A stretch of 64,000 bases of DNA from NCBI RefSeq assembly GCF_009909185.1, contig NZ_JAAAMV010000023.1, forward strand, positions 163,171-227,170, read 5' to 3'. A program made the translations under genes and the position numbers. Position 1 is the first letter of the stretch. Each line of letters starts with the position of its first letter. The stretch is from Paenibacillus glycinis (GTDB lineage Bacteria > Bacillota > Bacilli > Paenibacillales > Paenibacillaceae). This document shows, in pieces, positions 1 through 8,848 of this stretch. Below the pieces are notes generated by a model. The model made no database searches, was not told the origin of the DNA, and saw only the letters and a program-made list of their open reading frames with translations.

Positions 1-102
1 CGAGGTCGACAGCATCCACGCGAACGGGACGAGCATGACGAGCGAGCCGAGCACGAGAAGCGCGTACACGACCGTGGATTTGATCAGCTTGGCTTTGTTC
101 AT
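1..102 (-). CDS. Carbohydrate ABC transporter permease, MalG type (N-terminal part only)
   Basis: Only the first 34 codons are inside the window; the gene runs off the left edge. It begins MNKAKLIKSTVVYALL and continues into a hydrophobic segment ending MLVPFAWMLSTS, the usual first transmembrane helix of MalG-type inner-membrane permeases of sugar ABC importers. Its ATG lies 4 bases after the stop of the upstream permease gene, so the two are almost certainly one operon with the binding protein further upstream. The family call rests on the short N-terminus and the operon context. The substrate cannot be told. Confidence 0.8.
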   Translation of the reverse strand, partial: MNKAKLIKSTVVYALLVLGSLVMLVPFAWMLSTS

Positions 103-106
103 GCCG

Positions 107-1060
107 TCACTTCCTCTCCCCTTCGTAATACACCCACGCGTCCGACGATTTCACGACGACGAGCGTAAGCGCGAGAATGATCACGAACAGGAACCAGGCG
201 AGCGCGGAAGCGTACCCCATGCTGAAGTTCTCGAACGCGTTCTGGAACAAGTAGTAGTTGAAGAACAAGGTGGAGTTCATCGGTCCGCCCTTCGTCATGA
301 CGTATGCTTGCCCGAAGGTCTGGAGCGCGCCGACGATGCCCATGACCAGATTGAAGAAGATCGTCGGCGTCAGCATGGGAACCGTCACGCCGCGAAATTT
401 CTGCCAGGCGTTCGCCCCGTCGAGGTTCGCGGCTTCGTACAACGTCGGCGAGATGCCCTTCAGACCCGCGAGCCAAATGATCATGCCGCCTCCGATGCTC
501 CACAAGCTCATGATGACGAGGGACGGCATCGCCCAATTGGGGTCGAAAATCCAGCCAGGGCCGGCGATGCCGAAATACCCGAGCACTGTATTTAATAATC
601 CGATTTGCGGATTGAAAATCCACATCCATAGCACCATGACGGACACGCCGCTGACGACGGCCGGCATATAGAAGATCGTGCGGAATAAACGCATGCCCCA
701 TGCCGCCTGATTGAGCAGCAGCGCGAGCGCCAAGGAGAAGATCAGCCCGAGCGGGACGGAAAACACGGAATAGACGACCGTCACCTTTAGCGACTTCCAG
801 AATAAAGGGTCCAGGCGGAGCGCTTTCTCATAATTCTTGAAGCCGACGAATTTGGCCGGCGTCAGCAAATCCCACTTGGTCAAGCTGATGATGAACGACG
901 CGATCATCGGGCCCAGCACGAAGACGAGAAAACCGATCAACCACGGGGAAATCAAGGCATAGAACCAGATGGCCTCCTTGCGTAAGGCGTTCATCCGGAT
1001 CGTCTTGCGGATCGTGTCAGGTACGGCAGCTGCCGCTTGCTGTGACACCGGCTTGCTCAT
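107..1060 (-). CDS. Carbohydrate ABC transporter permease, MalF type
   Basis: 317 residues, normal for the family. This inner-membrane protein would form the import channel with the MalG-type partner that follows it. About six hydrophobic segments are visible, starting near residue 35 (WLIGFLVFVLGPMIASFII). The cytoplasmic EAA loop that docks the ATPase is seen as EAANLDGANAWQKFRGVTVP near residue 210. It lies between the lipoprotein binding-protein gene (130 bases upstream) and the second permease. No ATPase gene is inside the window, which fits Paenibacillus sugar importers that share an MsmX-type ATPase (family knowledge). The sugar is unknown. Confidence 0.93.
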   Translation of the reverse strand: MSKPVSQQAAAAVPDTIRKTIRMNALRKEAIWFYALISPWLIGFLVFVLGPMIASFIISLTKWDLLTPAKFVGFKNYEKALRLDPLFWKSLKVTVVYSVFSVPLGLIFSLALALLLNQAAWGMRLFRTIFYMPAVVSGVSVMVLWMWIFNPQIGLLNTVLGYFGIAGPGWIFDPNWAMPSLVIMSLWSIGGGMIIWLAGLKGISPTLYEAANLDGANAWQKFRGVTVPMLTPTIFFNLVMGIVGALQTFGQAYVMTKGGPMNSTLFFNYYLFQNAFENFSMGYASALAWFLFVIILALTLVVVKSSDAWVYYEGERK

Positions 1061-1190
1061 TTCATCACCTCGGGGTTAGTTTGGCGGCTTCGCCCGAAGC
1101 GGCGCCGCCGGTTAAAGAAGGGGCGGACGAACGCTTCGTCCGTCCGGCCCCGCGGTAGTTTGGCCGGCTTGCCTTTCTTGCCCGGCATCG

Positions 1191-2567
1191 TTACTCGGTC
1201 TTCGCGGTCTGCAGATCGGCGTCGCCCTGCTTTGCGGCGGCGTCGAGCTCCTTCTTGACGTCGATCGGCTTGCCGAGCATCATTTTGTCCATGACCGACT
1301 GCAGCGTCTTGCCGCCGGACACGCCGAAGAACGGGGAGATTTTCTCGGGGAAATCCTTGATGTTCGGCACGTCGTCGAGGAACGGCTTCAGCGCCGGGTC
1401 GTTCGTCTGGCCGAGCTTATCCGCCGTGGCTTTGACCGCCGTGAACGCGTGCTGCGCCATCAGCTCCTGGCCTTCGGGCCCCGTCAAGTATTTGAGGTAA
1501 TCCCAAGCGGCGTCCTTGTTCTTGGACTTGGCGTACAGGCCGTAGCCCGAATAGCAGATCGTGTTGGACGCGCCTTGCGGTCCGACCGGCATCTGCGCGA
1601 CGCCGAACGAGAGATCGGCATTCTTCTTGTAATCCTCCACCGGCCACCGGCCCGTCATGTTCATGGCCACCTTGCCGACCGCGAACAGATCGACGCCTTT
1701 GAACGCCTGGCTCTCCGTGCCGGACGGGGAAATATGGTCCTTCAAATACATGTCCTGGTATAATTCAAGCGCTTTCACAGTGCCGTCGCTGTTCATGTAG
1801 CCGTCGATCTTCTCGCCGTCCGGGCTGATCACGCTGCCGCCGTACGATTGAATGAGCGGGAGAATCGCGCGAACCCAGCTGCCCGGCAGATTAACGCCCC
1901 ATTGCGTATACTTGTCCCCGTCCTTCTTCGTCAGCTTCTTCGCGGTTTCGTAGAATTGATCCCAGGTCCAGCCCGCCTGCGGATAAGGAACGCCCGCGTC
2001 GTCGAACATTTTCTTGTTGTAGAACACCGCGATGTCGGAGTAATCCTTCGGCATCGTGTAATATTTGCCGTCGGCCTTGCCGACGTCCAGCACGCTTTGA
2101 TAATAATCGTCGGTATTAATGCCGTTCGAGCCGCCGATGTAGCTCGTCAGATCCTCGAGCGCGCCCTTCTTCATGAACATGCTGACGTCGCCGTCGCCGA
2201 TCTGGAAAATGTCCGGCGCTTGACCCGCGGCGATCTGCGTCAAAATCTTCGTGCCGTACTGATCGGGCACCGATTCGATGGAGATGGACACGTTCTCGTG
2301 CGTCTTCTTGTAATTGTCCGCGATTTGCTGCTGCAGCTTTAGGCCGTCCCCGCCTTCCCAGGTACCGATGCGAAGCTCGACTTTCTTCTGGTCGGCTCCG
2401 CCGTTGTCCGAAGTGCCGGCGTTCGCCGCCCCGTTCGTTCCCGCGTTAGCGGATTCCTTGCCCGAATTGGCGTTGCCGGAATTGCCGTTCCCGCCGGAAC
2501 CGCAGCCGGACAGCGCCAATGAAGCCGTAATGCCGAGTGCCAGAAATGCCATACCCCTGTTTTTCAT
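1191..2567 (-). CDS. Extracellular sugar-binding lipoprotein of ABC importer
   Basis: 458 residues. A lipoprotein signal peptide ends in the lipobox LALSGC near residue 22, followed by a Gly/Asn/Ala-rich tether to about residue 60. The rest is a family 1 extracellular solute-binding fold with typical segments such as GKYYTMPKDYSDIAVFYNKK near residue 170 and GRWPVEDYKK near 310. It would capture a sugar or oligosaccharide outside the membrane and deliver it to the two permeases downstream. AGGAG sits 8 bases before the ATG. The promoter region upstream carries LacI-type boxes, so the product of the preceding gene probably controls it. Substrate not determinable. Confidence 0.93.
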   Translation of the reverse strand: MKNRGMAFLALGITASLALSGCGSGGNGNSGNANSGKESANAGTNGAANAGTSDNGGADQKKVELRIGTWEGGDGLKLQQQIADNYKKTHENVSISIESVPDQYGTKILTQIAAGQAPDIFQIGDGDVSMFMKKGALEDLTSYIGGSNGINTDDYYQSVLDVGKADGKYYTMPKDYSDIAVFYNKKMFDDAGVPYPQAGWTWDQFYETAKKLTKKDGDKYTQWGVNLPGSWVRAILPLIQSYGGSVISPDGEKIDGYMNSDGTVKALELYQDMYLKDHISPSGTESQAFKGVDLFAVGKVAMNMTGRWPVEDYKKNADLSFGVAQMPVGPQGASNTICYSGYGLYAKSKNKDAAWDYLKYLTGPEGQELMAQHAFTAVKATADKLGQTNDPALKPFLDDVPNIKDFPEKISPFFGVSGGKTLQSVMDKMMLGKPIDVKKELDAAAKQGDADLQTAKTE

Positions 2568-2639
2568 CTTGCACGCTCCTCAGATTGGGATTGTATATTT
2601 AAGAGCTCCGCTTGCGCAAAGCGCCAAATATCGAAAACT

Positions 2640-2756
2640 CCAAAACGTTTCGGATTAAAAATAAAAAAATATAATCCCTTTATCCTATTAGTTTTGTAAA
2701 CTAATGCATTCGTCAACCAAACTATAAAGCGCTTACTTTTATCCTTAACGTTTCGG
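2640..2756 (-). promoter_or_regulatory. Operator region of the sugar importer: two LacI-type boxes and a cre-like site
   Basis: Two near-palindromes of the form CC-N2-AACGTTTCGG lie at 2640-2653 and 2743-2756. They resemble the perfect CCAAAACGTTTTGG box found upstream of the LacI gene. Between them, 2724-2736 has AAAGCGCTTA, which fits the core of a CcpA catabolite-repression site. A possible sigma-A promoter (TTGACG, 18 bases, ACTAAT on the minus strand) sits between the boxes. The operator assignment is inference from sequence similarity among the three sites. Confidence 0.7.
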
Positions 2757-2792
2757 ATTATGCCGGCAAAAATCGCCCTTCGGGTGCCGCGG

Positions 2793-3818
2793 CTAGTTGC
2801 TCTTCCGTAAGGGCGACGTGCTCTCGCGCACGATGAGCTCATTGTGCAGGACGATCTTGCGTTGGATGTTGCGGCCTTCGAGCATATCGATCAAGAGCTG
2901 CGCGGACTGATAGCCCATCTCGTATTTATCCTGCCGGACGGTCGTCAGCCGCGGGGAGCAATACGAAGCGATGACGATGTCGTCATACCCGACGATCGAG
3001 ATTGTCTCCGGCACCTTGCCTCCGCTGCGCTCGACCGCCCTCAGCGCGCCCAGCACCATCAAATCGCTCGCGGTGAAGACCGCCGTAACCTCGGGATGGT
3101 TGCGCAGGATCAGATGCATGGCGTCGCCGCCGCCTTCTTCCGAGAAATTCCCGTTGTAGACCAGCTCCGTCCGGAAAGGCAGACCATGCTTCTCCAGCTC
3201 CAGCCGGTACCCGTTCAGGCGCTGCTGGCTGACCGAAGCTTCGTTGTGGCCGTTGATCATCGCGATATTGCGGTGGCCCAGCTCGACGAGATGCCGGACG
3301 GCCATTCTGGCGCCCTGCACGTTGTCCGTCGTGACATGGCCGAGATTGTTGCCCTCCGCGGGAATGTCGATCAGCACGCACGGAAAGCTCGTATCGACCG
3401 CAACCTCCTGCAAATACTGGTCGTTCACCCGCAAGCCCGAAATAATCGCCCCTTCCACGTTCCGTTCCTTGCACAGGTCGGAATACGACTTGGACAGCTG
3501 CTTCTTCGGATTCGTGCTGAACAGCAAAATGTCGTAGTCGAGTTCGGAGGCCCGGTCGTTGATGCCGCACAAAATTTCGTACAGCATGGCGTCCTTGGCC
3601 CCTGCGCGGTTGATTTCCGACAGGATCACACCGATCGAACGGGATTTCTTCGTGACCAGGCTTCTGGCCAGCACGTTCGGCCGGTAATTCATTTCTTCCG
3701 CGACCCGCTTGATCTTCCTTCGGGTCTCCTCGTTCACGTCGTCGTACCCGTTTAACGCCCGGGACACTGTCGTAACGGAAACGCCCGCAATTCTCGCTAG
3801 GTCTTTAATGGTCGTCAA
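2793..3818 (-). CDS. LacI-family transcriptional regulator
   Basis: 341 residues from the chosen start. The N-terminal helix-turn-helix reads TTIKDLARIAGVSVTTVSRA, followed by the hinge helix (RPNVLARSL) and a periplasmic-binding-protein-like effector domain ending in the usual YEMGYQSAQLLIDMLEGR. I chose the TTG at 3818 because GGAGGAAG lies about 6 bases before it; a TTG at 3842 would add eight residues but lacks a ribosome site. It is in the same orientation as, and immediately upstream of, the sugar importer, so it likely represses that operon until the sugar binds. A perfect palindrome just upstream suggests autoregulation. Confidence 0.92.
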   Translation of the reverse strand: MTTIKDLARIAGVSVTTVSRALNGYDDVNEETRRKIKRVAEEMNYRPNVLARSLVTKKSRSIGVILSEINRAGAKDAMLYEILCGINDRASELDYDILLFSTNPKKQLSKSYSDLCKERNVEGAIISGLRVNDQYLQEVAVDTSFPCVLIDIPAEGNNLGHVTTDNVQGARMAVRHLVELGHRNIAMINGHNEASVSQQRLNGYRLELEKHGLPFRTELVYNGNFSEEGGGDAMHLILRNHPEVTAVFTASDLMVLGALRAVERSGGKVPETISIVGYDDIVIASYCSPRLTTVRQDKYEMGYQSAQLLIDMLEGRNIQRKIVLHNELIVRESTSPLRKSN

Positions 3819-3836
3819 AGGCGTCTTCCTCCAAGG

Positions 3837-3854
3837 TTCCAAAACGTTTTGGAA
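3837..3854. promoter_or_regulatory. Perfect 18-bp LacI-type operator palindrome
   Basis: TTCCAAAACGTTTTGGAA is a perfect palindrome immediately upstream of the LacI-family gene. Its core AACGTT and flanking CC/GG match the two boxes in front of the importer genes. Probable autoregulatory operator. Confidence 0.8.
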
Positions 3855-4081
3855 ATGCTCTAGCGCTATTATAGCGGGTTAAAGAAAGCGATTGCAAGTA
3901 CTATTTTGCCAGGCTTGCCCGGCCGATTTGAAGCCTGCGCTCCGAATCGGCTCCGCGGCGCGCCATCGCGCCGCTTACCCTATCCGCAGGATGAGCGAAT
4001 GACAAACGATCCCTTTCCTTGTATACTGGCATCAATAGATGACCTGCCTGCCCAGACCAACGCAGAAAGAAGGAAACAGCC

Positions 4082-4756
4082 ATGACGCTATCCGTACAGG
4101 CGGAGCTGCCGCGCATCCTCGAGTTGTTCCCGAGTTTGGCCGAGATCGGCCCGGAAAATTGGGGGAGGGAAGACGTCGTCTTGATCGAGCTGCCGCCCAA
4201 CCACCTCGTGCAGGAAGGACAGCTTCTCGATTATGCGGTCCTGCTGCTTGACGGTACCATTCGCATGTTCAAGATCAGTCCCGGAGGAAGGGAAATCACG
4301 CTGTACCGCATCCAAGGCGGGGAGTGCTGTCCGCTCATGATGACCAGCATCCTTGGCGAAAGCGAATACGAAGCCTCCGCCTGCATCGAGAAGCCTAGCC
4401 TTGCCTTGGCGATTCCGTCAGGCTTGTTCAGGGAATGGATGGACCGATACCGCGGCTTCCGGCAGTATATATTCAAAATGGTGGGCAAGCGCCTGATCCT
4501 CATGTCCAATCTGCTCGACAGCATCAACTTCAAAACCATCCCGGGGCGCGTCGCGGAATTTCTCTACGAGCAAACCGCGTCCGGGGCGGATACGCTGGCG
4601 CTGACGCACGATGCGATCGCCACGGAGCTCGGCACGGCGCGGGAAGTGATCAGCCGAACGCTGAAGAGCTTCGAGAAAGAAGGCATCCTCGCCCTTACGC
4701 GGGGCCGGATAGCCGAGATAAAGCGCGACGAGCTTGAACGCTATTTGGAATATTGA
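4082..4756 (+). CDS. Crp/Fnr-family transcriptional regulator
   Basis: 224 residues. An N-terminal cyclic-nucleotide-binding-like beta barrel (about residues 20-130; LLLDGTIRMFKISPGGREITLYRIQGGE) is joined by a dimer helix to a C-terminal winged helix, where LTHDAIATELGTAREVISRT near 175-195 is the DNA-reading helix-turn-helix. The FNR iron-sulfur cysteine cluster is absent; only an adjacent Cys pair (ECCPLM) is seen, so the signal is unknown. AAGGAAA lies 8 bases before the ATG and an intrinsic terminator follows. The next gene downstream is a small membrane protein, a pairing that occurs with Crp-like stress regulators, but a link is only inferred. Confidence 0.9.
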   Translation: MTLSVQAELPRILELFPSLAEIGPENWGREDVVLIELPPNHLVQEGQLLDYAVLLLDGTIRMFKISPGGREITLYRIQGGECCPLMMTSILGESEYEASACIEKPSLALAIPSGLFREWMDRYRGFRQYIFKMVGKRLILMSNLLDSINFKTIPGRVAEFLYEQTASGADTLALTHDAIATELGTAREVISRTLKSFEKEGILALTRGRIAEIKRDELERYLEY

Positions 4757-4774
4757 GCACGGACAAAACAGTCG

Positions 4775-4800
4775 GTTCCCGTAAAGGGACCGGCTGTTTT
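4775..4800 (+). terminator. Intrinsic terminator after the Crp/Fnr gene
   Basis: A 15-bp stem (AAAACAGTCGG... pairing with ...CCGGCTGTTTT) is followed by TTTTCTTGTT. It starts 18 bases after the stop codon. Confidence 0.85.
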
Positions 4801-4939
4801 CTTGTTGCGGATGCGCCGCTTCCGCCTTCGAATCGTTTATCGCTACATGCCGTGTGACTTTGTCACGGAAGAAGAACCGTACGGGATGATATGCTTCATC
4901 ACAAGAACGAGCAAGCCCATTCAAAGGAGGAAGCCATTC

Positions 4940-5131
4940 ATGAGAAACGTCGGAGGAGCGGACCGGACGATCCGGATCGTGCTGGGTATCGCGTTGTTGT
5001 CGTTGTTCTTTGTTCTGCCGGGGTATTACAAATTATTCGGTCTCGTCGCCACGCCGCTGCTGTTCACGGGATTGACGCAACGCTGCGCGATCAATCAGCT
5101 GCTTGGTCGAAATACCTGCAGAATTCGTTAA
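4940..5131 (+). CDS. Small two-helix membrane protein, DUF2892 (YgaP-like membrane domain)
   Basis: 63 residues from an ATG preceded by AAAGGAGGAAG. It starts MRNVGGADRTIRIVLGIAL, the standard opening of DUF2892 proteins, and has two hydrophobic stretches (about 12-30 and 33-48) separated by PGYYK. A C-terminal RCAINQLLGRNTC carries two cysteines, common in this family. Members are often fused or linked to rhodanese or thiol stress functions (family knowledge). Here it stands alone after a Crp-like gene. Its precise role is unknown. Confidence 0.85.
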   Translation: MRNVGGADRTIRIVLGIALLSLFFVLPGYYKLFGLVATPLLFTGLTQRCAINQLLGRNTCRIR

Positions 5132-5249
5132 CTTCAGCGAGCGCCTGTCGTATAGTCGGTGCCTGTACGGCCATCCATGGGCAACAAGAAGGCAGGCGGA
5201 TAAGCTCGGCATTCACGGGCTAGTCGCGCCGGGAAAGCCGCGCATAACG

Positions 5250-5295
5250 AAAAAGTCGTTGGTCTGCTGCGAGATGCAGCACCCAACGACTTTTT
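5250..5295. terminator. Bidirectional terminator between the DUF2892 gene and glyA
   Basis: AAAAAGTCGTTGG pairs with CCAACGACTTTTT, with an inner GCTGC/GCAGC extension. A runs on one side and T runs on the other allow it to end both the plus-strand small gene and minus-strand glyA. Confidence 0.85.
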
Positions 5296-5336
5296 GTTTA
5301 TCGGATCGGCCCTAAATCGACCTACCCGACCGGATA

Positions 5337-6584
<1,248 letters not shown>

Positions 6585-6600
6585 GATTATTCCTCCTAAA

Positions 6601-6868
6601 GTTTTATGGCGAAGCACGAACCGGTAAGAGCCGGTTCGGAGAATAAAACGGCTTCGAAAGCATACGCTTCGTTTTATGGCGAAGCACGAACCGGTAAGGG
6701 CCGGTTCGGAGAATAAAACGGCTTCGAAAGCATACGCTTCGTTTTATGGCGAAGCAAGCGCCGTCGTTGCCGGCGCGAAAAATAAACGGCTTCGTAGGCA
6801 TATGCCTCGTTTTATGGACGAAAACACGCGCCTCGGTTGCCGGTGTGGCATCGGAAGCATTCGCTTCG
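6601..6868. repeat. Tandem repeat (four units of about 70 bp) upstream of glyA
   Basis: Units start at 6601, 6671, 6741 and 6809, each opening GTTTTATGG. Units 1 and 2 are 70 bp and differ at one base; units 3 and 4 are diverged. Each unit can form hairpin A (GAACCGG/CCGGTTC in units 1-2, GCGCCG/CGGCGC in unit 3, CGCGCC/GGTGTG in unit 4). Each can also form a short hairpin B with one bulged base and an ATxx loop. In units 1-2 an outer stem GTTTTAT/ATAAAAC encloses hairpin A. The stems are kept although their bases change. No protein-coding frame is convincing. Confidence 0.9.
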
Positions 6869-6879
6869 ATTTTTAATAC

Positions 6880-7482
6880 TCAGTCGCAATTGCCGCTCTC
6901 GGCATCCGACTCCGACGGGCGCGAATAAACCGCCCGTTCCCCGCCGATCAGCTTCGGACGCGTAACGGCCATCGTCACGTGCGCCGACCCGATGGACCGG
7001 ATCGACGGCCGCACGGGGACCGCCACGCGTTTCAGATGCATGCCGATGAACGTGTCGCCGATGTCGATGCCCGCATGCGCCTGCACCGTTTCCGTCAGCA
7101 CCGCGTCCCGCAGCGCGCCGAACGCATACGCCGCCATGGAGCCGCCCGCCTTGCGCACCGGCACCGCCGAGACCAGCTCAAGCCCGTACCGTTCCGCCGC
7201 CTCGCGTTCCATGACGAGCGCCCGGTTCAGGTGCTCGCAGCATTGGAACACCGGAAAGAAGCCCAACTCGCCCCGCACGGCCTCGATGCCCTCATAGATC
7301 GCCCGCGCCGTCTCCAGCGTGCCGGACGTGCCGATGCGCTGGCCGAGCACCTCGCTCGTGGACACGCCGATCACGAGCAGTTGCCCCTTGCGAAGGTTGC
7401 CGGTTTCGGCAAGCTCCCGCACGACGGTCTCGACATCCCTGGTTAACTGAGCCGCATTTCCGCCTGCTGCCGTATCGTTCAC
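6880..7482 (-). CDS. ywlG: UPF0340 family protein YwlG
   Basis: 200 residues. Recognised by the family pattern LVIGVSTSEVLGQRIGTSGT near 40, FFPVFQCCEHLNRALV near 80 and GIDIGDTFIGMHLKRVAVPVR near 140. Its place between rpiB and glyA is the same as in B. subtilis. Function is not established; the protein is predicted cytoplasmic. The start ATG lies 14 bases after the rpiB stop, so the two are one transcript. A long non-coding repeat block separates it from glyA. Confidence 0.92.
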   Translation of the reverse strand: MNDTAAGGNAAQLTRDVETVVRELAETGNLRKGQLLVIGVSTSEVLGQRIGTSGTLETARAIYEGIEAVRGELGFFPVFQCCEHLNRALVMEREAAERYGLELVSAVPVRKAGGSMAAYAFGALRDAVLTETVQAHAGIDIGDTFIGMHLKRVAVPVRPSIRSIGSAHVTMAVTRPKLIGGERAVYSRPSESDAESGNCD

Positions 7483-7496
7483 GTCGGATCCGCTCC

Positions 7497-7964
7497 TTAT
7501 TCCGCGTGCGCCGGCTGCGCGTGTTGTTCTTCGATCCGCTTCACCTTGTTCAAGCGGCCGACGTGGCGCTCGCCGTTCGAGAACGGCGTTTCCAGCCAGA
7601 TGCGGATGATTTCCTGGGCGACGCCCGGTCCGATCACGCGCTCGCCCATAGCCAGCACGTTCGTGTCGTTGTGGTCGCGCGTCGCCTGCGCCGAGAACAT
7701 GTCATGCACGAGAGCGCAGCGGATGCCGGCCACCTTGTTCGCGGCGATGGACATGCCGATGCCCGTGCCGCAGATCAGAATGCCGCGGTCGGCCTTGCCC
7801 TGCGCGACCCGCTCGCAGACCGGCAGCGCGTAATCCGGGTAGTCGACCGACTGCTCGCAGGTGCACCCGACGTCCTCGATTTCATGACCCAGCGACTGTA
7901 TATAAGGCACGACGATTTCTTTGAGGCGATAGCCCCCATGGTCTGCTCCGATGGCGATTTTCAA
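7497..7964 (-). CDS. rpiB: Ribose-5-phosphate isomerase B
   Basis: 155 residues from a TTG start (KIAIGADHGGYRLKE follows) preceded by GGGAGGTATATCAAGG. The RpiB signature DHGG and the catalytic-cysteine loop ICGTGIGMSIAANKV near residue 70 are present, as is the DHNDTNVLAMGERV segment. The enzyme interconverts ribose-5-phosphate and ribulose-5-phosphate in the pentose phosphate pathway and so feeds PRPP and purine synthesis. It is the first gene after the ZTP riboswitch and terminator, which therefore control it with ywlG and glyA. Confidence 0.95.
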   Translation of the reverse strand: MKIAIGADHGGYRLKEIVVPYIQSLGHEIEDVGCTCEQSVDYPDYALPVCERVAQGKADRGILICGTGIGMSIAANKVAGIRCALVHDMFSAQATRDHNDTNVLAMGERVIGPGVAQEIIRIWLETPFSNGERHVGRLNKVKRIEEQHAQPAHAE

Positions 7965-8053
7965 CCTTGATATACCTCCCAATGAGACCGCGCAATGGCG
8001 GAAATTGTCGATTCGCAATGGTTCTAGTATACCTGATTTCGCCGGAAAAGACG

Positions 8054-8089
8054 AAAAAAGAGCAAGCATGCTTACGCACGCTGCTCTTT
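8054..8089 (-). terminator. Terminator of the ZTP riboswitch (expression platform)
   Basis: On the minus strand AGAGCA-GCGUGC pairs with GCAUGC-U-UGCUCU around a GUAA loop and is followed by TTTTTT. Its 5' arm begins directly after the aptamer's conserved 3' segment GCCUGGGCAA, so ligand-stabilised aptamer folding can compete with it. It lies about 90 bases before the rpiB start. Confidence 0.9.
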
Positions 8090-8162
8090 GCCCAGGCGAC
8101 CGGCCGTATGATCCGATGCTCCACCGTGGTTGGACCCACTTTCGTCGCCAGTTACATCGGAA
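8090..8162 (-). ncRNA. ZTP (pfl) riboswitch aptamer upstream of rpiB-ywlG-glyA
   Basis: The minus strand reads CCGAUG-UAACUGGCGACGAA-GUGG...CCAC-GGUGGAG-CAUCGG and later GGUCGCCUGGGCA. This has the ZTP/pfl layout: P1 (CCGAUG/CAUCGG), an internal P2 (GUGG/CCAC), the conserved ACUGGCG and GGAGC strings, and a 3' domain with GCCUGGGC. GGCG and CGCC can form the pseudoknot. ZTP riboswitches sense Z nucleotides that build up when 10-formyl-THF is short and switch on folate and purine genes such as glyA and purH (established). The match is by eye. Confidence 0.9.
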
Positions 8163-8180
8163 ACCGTCTTAGTTAGCTTT

Positions 8181-8209
8181 ATCATACCGGATCGGCCCGG
8201 CAAAATCAA
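8181..8209 (-). promoter_or_regulatory. Sigma-A promoter of the ZTP riboswitch transcript
   Basis: On the minus strand TTGATT (8204-8209), 17 bases, TATGAT (8181-8186). The predicted start is near 8174, about 12 bases before the aptamer, so the rpiB operon has its own promoter separate from ywlE. Confidence 0.8.
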
Positions 8210-8235
8210 TCCTTCGCCGCAATCGCCCGCGCCCG

Positions 8236-8817
8236 TTATTTGCGCTGCTGCAGGCGGTCCAGCAGCTTGCGCAGCGCCGCTTCGATCTCGGCCGCGCTGT
8301 CCTCGTACACGTGCAGCGGACCTCCGAACGGATCGGCAATGTCGAAGCTCGGGATGGAAGCTTCCAGCTCCAGCAGCCGCCGGCGTTCCGCGTCCGTCAA
8401 TTGTCCGCCGAGAGCCTGCTTCATCTGAAAATCCGTATAGAGGCTCTCCAGCTCCGCGATGCGCCCCAGCCCTTCTTCGTCGCGGTCGACGAATTCCAGC
8501 AGCGTGTACGTCTTGTCCACGGCGCTCGGAAATCGCTGCAGCAAGTGGCGTTTATGGCTGGCGGTCATCGTCAATATGAGATCGGCCCACGTCACGGAGC
8601 CGCTTTCGAGCGCGGTGGAGCCGTTGTTATGGCGGATGTCCCGGCGCCGCAGCACCGATTGCGCGTGCGTCGATACGGGCAGGCCGTCCACGGTCGAAAC
8701 GCCCGCGGAGCGGACCTCCAGCGACATCCCTCGCTTCTGCGCCAAATCCCGAAGCATCGCCTCCGCCATGGGCGAACGGCAAGTGTTGCCGGTACATACG
8801 AACAAGATCCGTTTCAT
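8236..8817 (-). CDS. ywlE: Low-molecular-weight protein arginine phosphatase YwlE
   Basis: 193 residues, somewhat longer than the roughly 150 typical. The N-terminal catalytic loop is CTGNTCRSPMAEA starting at Cys8; the Thr at this position of the loop is characteristic of arginine-phosphate specificity (known for YwlE). The general-acid motif appears as IADPFGG near 160. The enzyme removes phosphate from protein arginines, opposing the McsB kinase that marks proteins for ClpCP degradation. It sits 31 bases after mntP in the conserved order. Confidence 0.93.
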   Translation of the reverse strand: MKRILFVCTGNTCRSPMAEAMLRDLAQKRGMSLEVRSAGVSTVDGLPVSTHAQSVLRRRDIRHNNGSTALESGSVTWADLILTMTASHKRHLLQRFPSAVDKTYTLLEFVDRDEEGLGRIAELESLYTDFQMKQALGGQLTDAERRRLLELEASIPSFDIADPFGGPLHVYEDSAAEIEAALRKLLDRLQQRK

Positions 8818-8848
8818 GCGAGAACCTCCTTCAGGTGGGCTTCAGAAT

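Noticed and set aside
6601..6868. Tandem glycine riboswitch upstream of glyA
   Set aside because: The repeated units lack the conserved glycine-aptamer core strings and are only about 70 bases with different stems.
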